Below are positions 26,901 through 36,727 of a stretch of 64,000 bases of DNA, piece by piece. The stretch lies in NCBI GenBank assembly GCA_023134715.1, contig JAGLUP010000003.1:118909-182908 (forward strand). The letters are read 5' to 3'. Within the stretch, counting starts at the first letter, position 1. Each line of letters begins with the position of its first letter. The notes beneath the pieces are model-generated. The model worked only from the letters and a program-made list of their open reading frames with translations. It did no database searches and had not been told where the DNA came from. The DNA comes from Candidatus Parcubacteria bacterium. Its GTDB lineage: Bacteria; Patescibacteriota; Minisyncoccia; Minisyncoccales; JAGLUP01. Made by a program: the position numbers and the translations under genes.

Positions 26901-27968
26901 ATGAAAAGAATACTTACTACAGGAGCTGGTGGTTCCCCGTCCACAAATTTTATAAGATCTATTCGCGCAATGAACAAAAAAATTTTCATTATTGGCACAG
27001 ATTCAAATGAATTTTATTTAAACAGGTCAGAGGCGGATAAATCTTATTTGGCCCCATTTTGTAATTCTGAAAAATATTTTGATTTTCTAAATTATTTAAT
27101 TGAAAAGCATAATTTAGAATTTATGCACATTCAGAATGATAGCGAGATGGAAGTGGTATCGAAATTTCGAGAAAAATTGAATATTAAATTGTTTTTACCA
27201 TCAAAAGAAACAGTTGCTTGTTGTATGAATAAATATGAAACATACAAAAAATGGCTGGAAAACGGAATAAAAGTCCCTAAAACTTATTTTTTAAACAACG
27301 TAGATGATTTAAAGAATGCTTATAAGCTTTTAGGAAATAAAATTTGGCTGAGAGAAATATCAGGCGCTGGAGGAAAAGGTTCTTTGGCTCCAAAAAATTT
27401 CAATCAAGCTAAAATATGGATTGATTTTAAAGAAGGTTGGGGGAAATTTACCGCAGCCGAACTTTTAACTTCGAATTCTATTACATGGATGTCTATTTGG
27501 AATAAGGGAGAGTTAGTTGTGGCGCAGGGACGAAAACGATTATATTGGGAATTAGGAAAGGTTTCTCCTTCTGGCATTAGTGGAGTAACTGGGGCTGGAA
27601 TAACTGTTAGCGATTCCGAGTTGGATAGGCTTGCTATTAAAAGTATAAAGAGTATTGATTCTATTCCGGATGGAATTTTTTCTGTTGATTTTACTTATGA
27701 TTTTTCAAAAATTCCTAATCCAACAGAAATTAATATAGGGCGTTTTTTTACAACTCATGAATTTTTTACAAAAGCAGGATTAAACATGCCAGAGATATAT
27801 ATTAAATTAGCCTATGGGGAACCTCTACCCAAGATTTCTAAAAAAATTAATCCCCTTGAAAATGGATTAATTTGGATTAGAGGAGTAGATTTTTTGCCAG
27901 TTTTGACAAGAAAGTCAAAATTAGAAAAAGATCGCAAAATAATGAATAATATTTTAAAGGAATTATAA
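26901..27968 (+). CDS. ATP-grasp enzyme of unknown substrate
   Basis: The 355-residue protein has the layout of carbamoyl-phosphate-synthase-like ATP-grasp ligases: an N-terminal pre-ATP domain (RILTTGAGGSPSTNFIRSI, 3-21), a central KIWLREISGAGGKGSLAP stretch near 147-164 (Lys/Arg and the glycine-rich loop), and a metal-site region GIFSVDFTYDFSKIPNPTEIN (split, about 258-278) where Asp and Glu-x-Asn are expected. Such enzymes join a carboxylate to an amine or hydroxyl through an acyl phosphate. Between sugar-nucleotide genes it may attach an amino acid or other acid to an amino sugar. The substrate is not shown. Confidence 0.75.
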   Translation: MKRILTTGAGGSPSTNFIRSIRAMNKKIFIIGTDSNEFYLNRSEADKSYLAPFCNSEKYFDFLNYLIEKHNLEFMHIQNDSEMEVVSKFREKLNIKLFLPSKETVACCMNKYETYKKWLENGIKVPKTYFLNNVDDLKNAYKLLGNKIWLREISGAGGKGSLAPKNFNQAKIWIDFKEGWGKFTAAELLTSNSITWMSIWNKGELVVAQGRKRLYWELGKVSPSGISGVTGAGITVSDSELDRLAIKSIKSIDSIPDGIFSVDFTYDFSKIPNPTEINIGRFFTTHEFFTKAGLNMPEIYIKLAYGEPLPKISKKINPLENGLIWIRGVDFLPVLTRKSKLEKDRKIMNNILKEL

Positions 27969-27970
27969 TT

Positions 27971-28876
27971 ATGAATATTTTAATAACAGGGGGCAATGGG
28001 CATCTTGGAAGAGTATTATTAAAAAAAATTTCAAATAGAAATTATAATATTTTTGTTTTAGACAAAGAAAAATCGATAAAGCAAGTTAAAAATATAAAAT
28101 ATATCCAAGCAGATATTTCTCAGAAGAGAGAGTTGTATAAATATAAAAATCTATTTAAGAAAATAGATGTTCTCATGCATTTGGCTGCTTATGTTCCCAA
28201 AGAACAAAAACTTGATGATATTTATAAAAGTATAGATATTAACCTAAGAGGATCAATAAATTTAATTAATTTATTGAAAGAAAAGAGTAAATTTATTTAT
28301 GCCAATACTTTGGAAATTTATACAGTTTTTAGTAAACATATCATAGATGAAAATTTGTCCAACGAACCTCCTTCTTATTATGCGATTAGTAAATTATTTG
28401 CTGAAAGATATTTAGAAATTATTTGTAAGAAAAAAAATATTAAATTTGTTTCTCTAAGATTTGGTAGCATCTATGGACCAGGAGAAAAAATTCAGAGAGC
28501 AATTCCTAATTTTATTAAATCAGGAATAAGAAATGATGATATTATAATATTTGGAAATGGACAAGAAAAGAGACAGTTTTTATATATAGAAGACGCAGCT
28601 CGATCAATAATTAAAGCAATTAAGTATAGGAAAAGTAATATCTTTAATATTTCTTCAGAAGAAAATATTAATATTTTAAATTTAGCTAAGTTGATAATAA
28701 AAATTTCTAAATCTAAATCAAGAATTATTTTTAAACCAAGAGTTAAAGAAAAAAGAGATTTAGTTTTTAGTATAAGAAAAGCAGAAAGAGAATTAAAATT
28801 TCATCCTATTTTTAAGTTAAACCAAGGATTAGAAAAAGAAATAGAATATTTTAAAAAATGTTTAGATTTAATATAA
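27971..28876 (+). CDS. NAD-dependent epimerase/dehydratase family protein
   Basis: The 301-residue extended SDR has TGGNGHLGRVLL (6-17), LMHLAAYVP near 73 and SYYAISKLFAERY near 136-148 with Tyr and Lys in the Y-x3-K spacing, and RFGSIYGPGE near 163. The usual Ser/Thr site is NTLEIY, which lacks the STSE form. It is AT-rich and Lys-rich. It overlaps the HAD gene by 19 nt and follows the ATP-grasp gene by 2 nt, so the three form a tight unit. The substrate is unknown. Confidence 0.8.
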   Translation: MNILITGGNGHLGRVLLKKISNRNYNIFVLDKEKSIKQVKNIKYIQADISQKRELYKYKNLFKKIDVLMHLAAYVPKEQKLDDIYKSIDINLRGSINLINLLKEKSKFIYANTLEIYTVFSKHIIDENLSNEPPSYYAISKLFAERYLEIICKKKNIKFVSLRFGSIYGPGEKIQRAIPNFIKSGIRNDDIIIFGNGQEKRQFLYIEDAARSIIKAIKYRKSNIFNISSEENINILNLAKLIIKISKSKSRIIFKPRVKEKRDLVFSIRKAERELKFHPIFKLNQGLEKEIEYFKKCLDLI

Positions 28877-29481
28877 TTTTTGATTTAGACGGAACTTTGA
28901 TTGATATTGATGACCGTTGGTATAGCCTGCACTTTGATTTATCTAAAATTTATAAGTATAAACCGTTGCCTAAAAGAAAGTATATTGAATTAAAAAGAAA
29001 CAAAATAAGCGAGAGAAATATAATAAAGAAAACGAATATTTCTCCTGGAAAAATGAACAGTTATCTTATAGAAAGGATCAATCTTATTGAAACAAGAAAA
29101 TATTTAAGAAAAGATAAATTAAAACCAAAAGTAGACGCATTATTAAAGAAGTTAAGTCAATCCTATATTTTAATATTATTAACCAAGAGAAGAAAACAGA
29201 GAAATTGTCAAGAAGAGATTAATCATTTGGGTATAAGAAAATATTTTTTAAAAATTATAGTTGCTAGTTCAATATCAAAAGATCAAGCTGTTAGAAAATT
29301 TTTGGGCAAATCATTTTATAAAAAATCTTTACTGATAGGCGATACAGAAGAAGATTTTGCCGCCGCAGAGAAACTGGGAATAAAGTGCATATTAGTTTGC
29401 GACGGTAGCCGCAGTAGAGAATATTTGCTTAGCTTAAAGCCCGATTATATATTTAATAAGATTAATCAGATTAATTTTTGA
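28858..29481 (+). CDS. HAD-superfamily hydrolase
   Basis: The 207-residue protein has the four HAD motifs: FDLDGTLID (8-16, nucleophile Asp9 and acid Asp11), LILLTKRRK near 103-111 (motif II Thr), a Lys near 141 (SKDQAVRKF) and LIGDTEEDFAAA near 160-171 (motif IV acids). The small helical cap suits a phosphatase acting on a sugar phosphate or similar. Its start overlaps the previous gene by 19 nt. It may dephosphorylate the product of the ATP-grasp/epimerase genes, by context only. Confidence 0.82.
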   Translation: MFRFNIIFDLDGTLIDIDDRWYSLHFDLSKIYKYKPLPKRKYIELKRNKISERNIIKKTNISPGKMNSYLIERINLIETRKYLRKDKLKPKVDALLKKLSQSYILILLTKRRKQRNCQEEINHLGIRKYFLKIIVASSISKDQAVRKFLGKSFYKKSLLIGDTEEDFAAAEKLGIKCILVCDGSRSREYLLSLKPDYIFNKINQINF

Positions 29482-29507
29482 ATAACAAAATATTTTTTTA
29501 AGCAATA

Positions 29508-30644
29508 ATGTCTAAAAGAAAAAAAAGAATTATAGTCGCAACTCCTACTCTTTGCGGAGGCAGCTGGCTTTATATAGAAAGAATTTTAGAAAAATTATCT
29601 TCAGATAACTGCCAAATTTTTATTATTGGACTGGGTAAGAATTTTCATAAACATAAAAATTTCTCTTATTTTTCTATTCCTTATCCGCGTTATGATAAAT
29701 GGGGCTTTATCCCGGGCATTAATCCTATAATTGCTTTTTTTTGGATTTTACCTCTTTTTTTTGTTACTATTTTTTTCTTGATTATTTTACGGCCTTCCCT
29801 TGTAATTAGTAATGGCTGCACTTCTGGAATGATTATTGCTCCTTTTGTTAAACTTTTTAAAAAGCCCTTTGTATTAATGTATCATACTGGCATATATAAA
29901 AGCATTGGAGAGATATCGAGAAAGACACTTAAGACACTAAGTAGATTTATAGATTTGGCAGTGGTTAATTCTAAAGGAAGCTTTCAGGATATTCTTCCAA
30001 TTATGCCATCTAATAAAGTGATTGTAAGTGAGTTATGGGCTGATAATCTTTTTTTTGAAAGTCCGATAAAAGACACTTTAAATCAGGCGCTTACTATTTT
30101 ATTTGTAGGAAGATTAGATAAAGATAAATTATGCCTTCCTTTAATTAAAATAGCCGAAAAATTAAAAAACGACAAAAAATTTCTTTTTCTTTTTGCCGGC
30201 GTTGGAGAATATGCTTCCTTATTAAGTGATTTTTCAAAAAAATATGATAATATTAAGTATCTCGGCTATATTACAAATAGAGAAAGATTAAGAGATTTGT
30301 ATCAATCTTCTGATTTATTATGGGCTTTTGCCGATGAGACATATTTAGCAATTCCCGCATTAGAAGCATTAGCTTGCGGTACGCCGATATTGGTGCCGGA
30401 AAAATCTGCTATTTTAGAAAAAGCTCAAGATGGTATTAAAATAAACCATAATCTTGTTCCTTCTGAAATAGGATGGATTATTGATACTGATAATTTAGAT
30501 AGTATTATCAATCTTATTTTTAAAATAAAATCCAAAGGTATTAGTATGAAAATAAAGCAAGGGTGCCGCAGATATGCTCAAGAGAAATACTCTGAAAAAA
30601 ATTTAGAAAAAACAGTTAAAATAATAAACAAGATATTAAATTAA
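29508..30644 (+). CDS. GT4-type glycosyltransferase
   Basis: The 378-residue GT-B protein has IVATPTLCGGSWLYIERIL near 9-27 (N-terminal glycine loop), a hydrophobic segment near 75-102 that should lie on the membrane, ILFVGRLDKDKLCLPLI near 198-214, FLFAGVGEY near 227 and PALEALACGTPILVPEKSAI split around 283-302, the donor E-x7-E region. A retaining transferase of the WbuB/capsule type. Donor sugar unknown. It lies 26 nt after the HAD gene and 14 nt before wecB. Confidence 0.85.
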   Translation: MSKRKKRIIVATPTLCGGSWLYIERILEKLSSDNCQIFIIGLGKNFHKHKNFSYFSIPYPRYDKWGFIPGINPIIAFFWILPLFFVTIFFLIILRPSLVISNGCTSGMIIAPFVKLFKKPFVLMYHTGIYKSIGEISRKTLKTLSRFIDLAVVNSKGSFQDILPIMPSNKVIVSELWADNLFFESPIKDTLNQALTILFVGRLDKDKLCLPLIKIAEKLKNDKKFLFLFAGVGEYASLLSDFSKKYDNIKYLGYITNRERLRDLYQSSDLLWAFADETYLAIPALEALACGTPILVPEKSAILEKAQDGIKINHNLVPSEIGWIIDTDNLDSIINLIFKIKSKGISMKIKQGCRRYAQEKYSEKNLEKTVKIINKILN

Positions 30645-30658
30645 GAATTACAAAATTT

Positions 30659-31741
30659 ATGAAAAAAGCTTGTATCATCCTTGGCACTCGGCCAGAAATA
30701 ATAAAATTTTCTTCGATTATTCGGGAATTTATAAAAAAAAGATTTCATTTTTTTATTTTGCATACAAATCAGCATTATTCAGAAAAATTAGATAAAATAT
30801 TTTTTAAGGAATTGGAATTGCCTCAGCCGAAATATAATTTAAAAATAGGTTCAGGGACCCACGCTGAAAGCACGGCTAAGATGTTGATTGGGATTGAGAA
30901 AGTATTATTTAGAGAGAAACCAGATATAGTTTTAGTGTTAGGAGACACAAATACTACGTTAGCCGGAGCTTTGGCGGCTGTTAAGATTCATATTAAAATT
31001 GGACACATAGAAGCAGGGCCAAGATCATATTCTAAAGAGATGCCCGAAGAAATCAACAGAATAATAGTGGATCATATTTCTGATTACTTATTTACTTCGG
31101 TAAAAAGAGAGAAAGACATTTTAATTAAAGAGGGAATACCGAAAGGAAAGATTTTTATTGCAGGAAACCCTATTGTTGACGCTGTTTATCAAAATTTAAA
31201 AATAGCAGAAAAGAAATCAAAAATTTTTAAAAAATTACATTTGGAAAAGGAGAAATATTTTTTAGTAACCGCTCACCGCCAAGAGAATGTTGACAAAAAA
31301 GAAAAATTACAAGGAATTTTAGAGGGGTTAAAATTGATACACCAAGAATTTGAATTGCCAATAATTTACCCTATTCATCCAAGAACGCAAAAACGATTAA
31401 AAGATTTCAAATTATTAGTTCCAGAAGAGATAAAGTTAATCCCTCCTTTAGGATATTTGGCATTTCTGGATTTAGAGTCAAACGCCCTTTTGACGCTTAC
31501 TGATTCGGGAGGAGTTCAAGAAGAGAGCTGCATTTTGAATGTTCCATGTGTGTCTTTTCGGGAAAATACTGAATGGCCGGAGACGTTGGAGAACGGAAGC
31601 AATACTCTTGCAGGCGTAAACCCAAGAAAGATTCTTAATGGAGCTAAGAAATTACTCGACGAAAAGAAAAATTGGAAAAATCCTTTTGGAAATGGCAAGT
31701 CTGGAAAAACTATAATGGATATAGTCGGAAAAATTATCTAA
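30659..31741 (+). CDS. wecB: non-hydrolysing UDP-N-acetylglucosamine 2-epimerase
   Basis: The 360-residue GT-B-like enzyme has LGTRPEIIKFSSII (7-20), HTNQHYSEKLDKIFF (36-50), VLVLGDTNTTLAGALAA near 95-111, HIEAGPRSYSKEMPEEINR split around 119-137, VTAHRQENVD near 201 and LTDSGGVQEE near 280-289. These are the full WecB/MnaA set. It interconverts UDP-GlcNAc and UDP-ManNAc. HIEAGPRS replaces the more common HVEAGLRS. It supplies a ManNAc-derived residue to the glycan. Confidence 0.95.
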   Translation: MKKACIILGTRPEIIKFSSIIREFIKKRFHFFILHTNQHYSEKLDKIFFKELELPQPKYNLKIGSGTHAESTAKMLIGIEKVLFREKPDIVLVLGDTNTTLAGALAAVKIHIKIGHIEAGPRSYSKEMPEEINRIIVDHISDYLFTSVKREKDILIKEGIPKGKIFIAGNPIVDAVYQNLKIAEKKSKIFKKLHLEKEKYFLVTAHRQENVDKKEKLQGILEGLKLIHQEFELPIIYPIHPRTQKRLKDFKLLVPEEIKLIPPLGYLAFLDLESNALLTLTDSGGVQEESCILNVPCVSFRENTEWPETLENGSNTLAGVNPRKILNGAKKLLDEKKNWKNPFGNGKSGKTIMDIVGKII

Positions 31742-31787
31742 AGAGTTTTCTTAATAAAACATGAAGAGCTCTGTGGAGAAATAAAGC

Positions 31788-32771
31788 ATGATTTCTATAA
31801 TAATAGTTAATTATAACGGAAAAAAATGGCTGAAAAAGTGCCTTGATTCTTTGTTTTCTCAAACATATAAGAATTTTGAAATTGTTTTTGTTGATAATGA
31901 CTCCAGCGATGACAGCGTAGATTTCATTAAGAAAAATTATCCTAAGGTAAGGATTGTGCAAAGTGATAGAAATCTTGGGTTTGCCGGAGGAAACAATCTT
32001 GGCATAAGTGAATCGAAAGGAGATATTATTCTATTGCTTAGCAATGACACTTGGGTAGAGAATGATTTTTTAAAGAACATACTATCTTATTTTGAAGAGC
32101 ATAATTTTGATGTAGTAGGCGTTTTACAATCAGAGTATGAAAGGAAAGAAATAAAAATAAGGAATTCTTGTAGTAGGATTGATCCGACCGGAGCTTCCGT
32201 GGTCCTGCCCAAAAAAGACAATGAAGAGCATTTCAGCGCGTGCGGTTGCTGTTTACTATTTAAGAAAAATTTGTATGAAAAAACAAGGGGGCTGGACGGA
32301 AGGTTTTTTATGTATTTTGAAGAGACTGATTGGTGCTGGAGGCTACACCTTTTTGGAAAAAAAGTTGGTATAGCGGAGAATACTTTTATTTATCATGCAA
32401 GTTCAGGGAGCACCGGACCAGGACTGAAATATCTTACTTTTTTATGGCGAAATCAAAACATACCCCAAATGCTTTTAAAAAATTATTCTTGGTACAATTT
32501 GCTGTGGACATTGCCTTTGTATGTAATACAAAATATTTTTGAAATTATATTTTTTTTAGTAAACCTCAAATTTAAAATTGCCTGGTCATATTTTGAAGGA
32601 TGGGTATTTATTGTGAAGAATTTCAAAGGAATTATGAAAGAAAGGGAGTGGGTGCAAAGGAATAGAAAGGTGAGTGATTACGAAATAATGAAGAAATTTT
32701 TTTACTGGGGACCCGCAAAGCTTCACTTTTTAATATCGTTTTATAAAGAGAAGAAAAAATTATGGCTCTAA
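31788..32771 (+). CDS. GT2 glycosyltransferase, rhamnosyltransferase-like
   Basis: The 327-residue protein has ISIIIVNYNGKKWLKKCLDSL (2-22), VDNDSSDDSVDFI (43-55), NLGFAGGNNLGI near 65-76, LLSNDTWVEN near 84 (the metal-binding pair in NDT) and FFMYFEETDWCWRL near 178-191, all typical of the WbbL-like GT2 subgroup. A hydrophobic stretch near 240-280 may anchor it. A GGAG 9 nt before the ATG supports the start. Confidence 0.88.
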   Translation: MISIIIVNYNGKKWLKKCLDSLFSQTYKNFEIVFVDNDSSDDSVDFIKKNYPKVRIVQSDRNLGFAGGNNLGISESKGDIILLLSNDTWVENDFLKNILSYFEEHNFDVVGVLQSEYERKEIKIRNSCSRIDPTGASVVLPKKDNEEHFSACGCCLLFKKNLYEKTRGLDGRFFMYFEETDWCWRLHLFGKKVGIAENTFIYHASSGSTGPGLKYLTFLWRNQNIPQMLLKNYSWYNLLWTLPLYVIQNIFEIIFFLVNLKFKIAWSYFEGWVFIVKNFKGIMKEREWVQRNRKVSDYEIMKKFFYWGPAKLHFLISFYKEKKKLWL

Positions 32772-32802
32772 TTTAGCTAAATATTCAGTATACGGAATTA
32801 TT

Positions 32803-35487
32803 ATGTTATCTTTTTTAAAAGGAAAATTGAATATTGAACATTTGTATATTTTCTTAATTTTTCTGTCTTGTCTTGTTTTTTTGTTTTGGGTAGAGCCTGG
32901 TTACATACTTCGGGGCGGCGATGTGAGTCTGAGCATAAACCCTTCCTATGATTTGAGGCATTTGTCTACTTGGATAGAAGATAATGGCGGGAGATATATT
33001 ATTTTAAACCGTCACTATTTTGTGTTATTTTTCTACTTTTTAAAATCAGCTGGTGTTCCTTTATTTTTTATTACTGGGCTGTATCTTTTTTTTCATCATT
33101 TAATTGCTGGTCTGGGGATGTATTATCTGAGCAGGTTGCTGTTTAGCGAAGAAAAAAATAAAACGCTGATTAGTTTTTTAGCCAGTATTTTTTACCTTTT
33201 TTCTCCGGCCTGCCTTAATCTTTATTATGCTTTTGCGCCTTATTATTTTTTGCCTTTATTATTAGCTCTTTTTATCGACGGATTTCGTAAAGGAAAGTTT
33301 TTTATGTATTCGGTGCTGTTTGCGGTTTGTCTTTATCCTGGCATTATTCATGCTCTTCCCAATCCCAAGTCCTTTGTTTTTATTTTTTCTTTGGTTGGTT
33401 TTACCTCTCTCCACTTGATTTTTTTTGAGAAAGCTAAAATAAAAAAACTATTTTTATATCTGCTTTTTATCTTAGTTTCCTGTCTGGCTTTAAATGCTTG
33501 GTTTTTCCTGCCCTATCTTGTAAATATATTTAAATCTGATTACGTTTCTTTTTTGATTAGAAGTAATCCACTCTGGGGAGACCCGACCAAGGGATTGGTA
33601 GGGGGCGAGGGTTACTGTACTATTTTGAGTACCTTGAGATTATTTTTTGGCATGAACGTTCCAGTGCTTAAGGAAAAATATTATTTATCACTTGACCTTA
33701 TCAAGATAACAAATTACATTTATCCATTTCTTGCTTTTCTTTCTATTTTTTTTGTGAGCCGTATTAAAAAAATCACTGCTAAAAGAGTGCTTTTACTGTT
33801 TTTCATCGCCTTATTCTTTATGTTTATTGCCAAAGGTCCCAATCCTCCCCTTGGAGCTATAAATAAGAACTTATTATTACATGTTCCTTTGTATAAAATG
33901 TTTAGAAGCACAGGCGAAGTTTTGGTGATTTTAGCTATTTGTTTTGCCTTACTGACTGGTTTTACCTTAGGAGCGATGTTGATGAGAATCAAAAACAAAA
34001 TTGGCAAAGCAATGTTGGTAGCCATGGCGTTTGTTTTCCTTTTTGTTAATTCATACCCTCTCTTTTTGGGTTATATTACGCTTAATCGGGGCAGGTTTCC
34101 CAACTCTGACCCCACAAAACACGGGATAAAAATACCGGAGAGTTATTATGCGGTCGGCAATTACTTAAAAAGCAAAGAAGACAATGATAAAGTTTTACTT
34201 TTACCCTTAAGGGATTACGAAGTAACAAAATGGGGATTTTTCGGCCCCACCATTTTGCCTAGTCTTCTTGAGAGGCCCACGCTTTTCTCCCTCGGTCCAA
34301 TTTCGCAAGTTGGATTAGATGACTGGCGGGCATTTTTAAGCTCAACTATTAATCAGGGTGATCCGTACAGCCAGCAGCTTTTAGGTTTGTCTAATATCAG
34401 ATATGTTTTAGTGCAAATGGATTTGGCGGAAGGTGATCCTGCTATATATCAAAAGAATGCGCAAGCTGTATTTAATTTAATTAAGTCTACAGGCGATTTA
34501 TATCTATACGAAATTAATGACAGCTATTATTTGCCGCGTATCTATGTTCCGGAAGTTTCCTATATTTTAGAGGGCGAAAAACGTAATATTGTTGACATTA
34601 TGAAATTTAATAGTGATACTAAAAAAGCGGCAATGGTTTATCAAAATTGTAATAGTTGCAATACAGGACCAGAAAATGAGCATATTATCAAAAACGCTAA
34701 GAGTATTTTCATTTTTCCCAGATCTAATATAAGCGCTGTTCGCCGTTTTAATCCCGGAGATAAATTAAAGGAGGTAGATAGCAGTTTGGTTTATTTAGAT
34801 AAGAAAAATACATTTTTTGCGCCTATGAAAGGTAACTATGTTTTGTATATAAAAAAAGACAGCATTTTAGGTCAAACCAATGGCGTCTCTGTAGTAGTTG
34901 ATGGTAAAGAAATCATTTACAAGAATAATGAAACAACGGCAGGCAATAATAACTGGCATCAAACAGGGGAAATAAAACTGGATAAGGGTGAGCATTTCTT
35001 TAATTTAAAATTTGGAAATGAAGATATAAACATAATAAAGTCAGGTGATTTTTTATTTAAATTAGATAATTCACAGTATGATCAATTTAGCAATATTCCG
35101 AAAATTAGTTTTCAAAAAATTAATTCAACAAAATATAAGATTAAAGTTGATAATGCTGTAGCCCCTTTTTATTTGGTCTTTTCCGAAAATTTTCATGGCG
35201 GATGGGAAGCATATTTTACTAATGGAAAGAATGATTCTTTTTTTAGAGATGCTTGGTTTAAAAAAAATGTTCCATCTGATAATCACTTTTTAGTAAATGG
35301 TTTTGCCAACGGATGGTATATCGTGCCTCCTGAAAACAATTTCAATATTACCGTAGAATATTCCTTTCAGAAATTATTATATTTCGGTTATTGTATCAGT
35401 GGTTTATATCTTTTTTCTTTTTTCATTTATCTGTTCTTAAGGACCAATAAAGAGAGAAAAAAAGAAGATAATTTAATTAAAGATTAA
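32803..35487 (+). CDS. large multi-spanning membrane protein, GT-C-like glycosyltransferase
   Basis: The 894-residue protein has about 11-12 membrane helices in its first 430 residues, a large soluble C-terminal region (about 440-855), and a final helix at about 862-880. The first outside loop carries RGGDVSLSINPSYD near 36-49, an acidic loop as in GT-C enzymes that use polyprenyl-phosphate sugars. NFHGGWEAYF near 795 recalls YfhO-type membrane proteins. It probably moves sugars from a lipid carrier on the outer face. The protein at 41,067 is a smaller relative in layout. The family call is by architecture, not by a decisive motif. Confidence 0.65.
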   Translation: MLSFLKGKLNIEHLYIFLIFLSCLVFLFWVEPGYILRGGDVSLSINPSYDLRHLSTWIEDNGGRYIILNRHYFVLFFYFLKSAGVPLFFITGLYLFFHHLIAGLGMYYLSRLLFSEEKNKTLISFLASIFYLFSPACLNLYYAFAPYYFLPLLLALFIDGFRKGKFFMYSVLFAVCLYPGIIHALPNPKSFVFIFSLVGFTSLHLIFFEKAKIKKLFLYLLFILVSCLALNAWFFLPYLVNIFKSDYVSFLIRSNPLWGDPTKGLVGGEGYCTILSTLRLFFGMNVPVLKEKYYLSLDLIKITNYIYPFLAFLSIFFVSRIKKITAKRVLLLFFIALFFMFIAKGPNPPLGAINKNLLLHVPLYKMFRSTGEVLVILAICFALLTGFTLGAMLMRIKNKIGKAMLVAMAFVFLFVNSYPLFLGYITLNRGRFPNSDPTKHGIKIPESYYAVGNYLKSKEDNDKVLLLPLRDYEVTKWGFFGPTILPSLLERPTLFSLGPISQVGLDDWRAFLSSTINQGDPYSQQLLGLSNIRYVLVQMDLAEGDPAIYQKNAQAVFNLIKSTGDLYLYEINDSYYLPRIYVPEVSYILEGEKRNIVDIMKFNSDTKKAAMVYQNCNSCNTGPENEHIIKNAKSIFIFPRSNISAVRRFNPGDKLKEVDSSLVYLDKKNTFFAPMKGNYVLYIKKDSILGQTNGVSVVVDGKEIIYKNNETTAGNNNWHQTGEIKLDKGEHFFNLKFGNEDINIIKSGDFLFKLDNSQYDQFSNIPKISFQKINSTKYKIKVDNAVAPFYLVFSENFHGGWEAYFTNGKNDSFFRDAWFKKNVPSDNHFLVNGFANGWYIVPPENNFNITVEYSFQKLLYFGYCISGLYLFSFFIYLFLRTNKERKKEDNLIKD

Positions 35488-35496
35488 AATATTAAT

Positions 35497-36684
35497 ATGA
35501 CAATAAAAGATTTTATTATTAGATTAGCATTAAATATCTTCTATATTCCCTTGTTTTTTATTTTCTCTTATCTTATTCCGAAAGATAAAAAGTTAATTTT
35601 AATTGGCTCTGGCTTTGGACACAGAATTATGGGTAATCCAAGATATTTTTATTTATGGCTTTGCCAACAGCAAAAAGTATTTTTTAAGTTTTCATGGATT
35701 ACTCGAAATAAAGAGCTTTTTCGTAAATTAAGGAAAGACGGCATACCTGTAGTGTTCCTTTATTCTCTAAAAGGAATGTGGTATATTATTAGAGCCAATT
35801 ATTTTATAATTGAACAATCTAGCCAAGATATTACAGGACGCACTTTTCTTTTAGGAAATTTTAACATTATAAATACTTGGCACGGAACATTTGTAAAGAA
35901 TGATTCGTTTGAAAAACTCAAGAAAAAAAGCTTGGGAAACAAATTATTCCATTCCTTAATGAAAAAGGAAAAAAAAAATTACAAACTAATTTTAGCTTGT
36001 TCAAAAAGCGCAGCATTAAATTTGCAGTTTGCTTTATTCAATAAAAATATCAAAATAACTGGCTATCCCCGCAATGATATATTTTTTAATAGAAATTTAA
36101 GTTTTAGAAATTATAGAAAAGAATTAAATTTAGATAAATACAGTAAAGTTTTGTTATACGCGCCGACTTTTAGAGACGGACAGAACTTAACAAGTCCTTT
36201 TTCAGAGGAATTTTCTATTGAGTTAAATAATCATCTCAAGAAAAATAATTATGTTTTTTTAATAAAAAATCATCCTTCTTTTGAGCACAAGATAAAAGTT
36301 TTTGAACTTAGCAATATATTGAATATTTCTAATTCTATTGACGACATTCAGGAGATTTTAATACATGCAGATGTTTTAATAACAGATTATTCAAGTATGT
36401 TTTTTGAATTTTGCTTAACTAATCGGCCAATCATTTTTTACCCTTATGATTATGACAGTTATCTAAAGAATTGTAGAGAAATGTACTATGATTATTACAA
36501 AGAGATGCCTGGGCCTTTCGCCAACAATCAAGAAGAGTTGCTTGATTTAATTAAGAGTGTCAATCAGTGGTCAAGAGACGAAGATTATAAAAGGCGTTAT
36601 GAATTATTTAAGAATAGATTTAATCAATACCAAGATGGAAAATCTTGTGAAAGATTATATGGTTTGATTAGGGAAATATTGTGA
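35497..36684 (+). CDS. CDP-glycerol glycerophosphotransferase family (TagB/TagF-like)
   Basis: The 395-residue protein has one N-terminal helix (about 10-28), then a GT-B-like domain with the TagF hallmarks NTWHGTFVKNDSF (about 127-139), GYPRNDIFF near 189-197, VLLYAPTFRDG near 219-229, LIKNHPSF near 257-264 and VLITDYSSMFFEF near 295-307. Members join poly(glycerol-phosphate) or related phosphate-linked polymers to a carrier. No CDP-glycerol synthetase (TagD) is visible, so the donor could be another CDP-polyol or sugar phosphate. Confidence 0.88.
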   Translation: MTIKDFIIRLALNIFYIPLFFIFSYLIPKDKKLILIGSGFGHRIMGNPRYFYLWLCQQQKVFFKFSWITRNKELFRKLRKDGIPVVFLYSLKGMWYIIRANYFIIEQSSQDITGRTFLLGNFNIINTWHGTFVKNDSFEKLKKKSLGNKLFHSLMKKEKKNYKLILACSKSAALNLQFALFNKNIKITGYPRNDIFFNRNLSFRNYRKELNLDKYSKVLLYAPTFRDGQNLTSPFSEEFSIELNNHLKKNNYVFLIKNHPSFEHKIKVFELSNILNISNSIDDIQEILIHADVLITDYSSMFFEFCLTNRPIIFYPYDYDSYLKNCREMYYDYYKEMPGPFANNQEELLDLIKSVNQWSRDEDYKRRYELFKNRFNQYQDGKSCERLYGLIREIL

Positions 36685-36727
36685 TTTATAGTTTATAGTT
36701 ATTTATCATTTTTCTGTAATTTCAATT

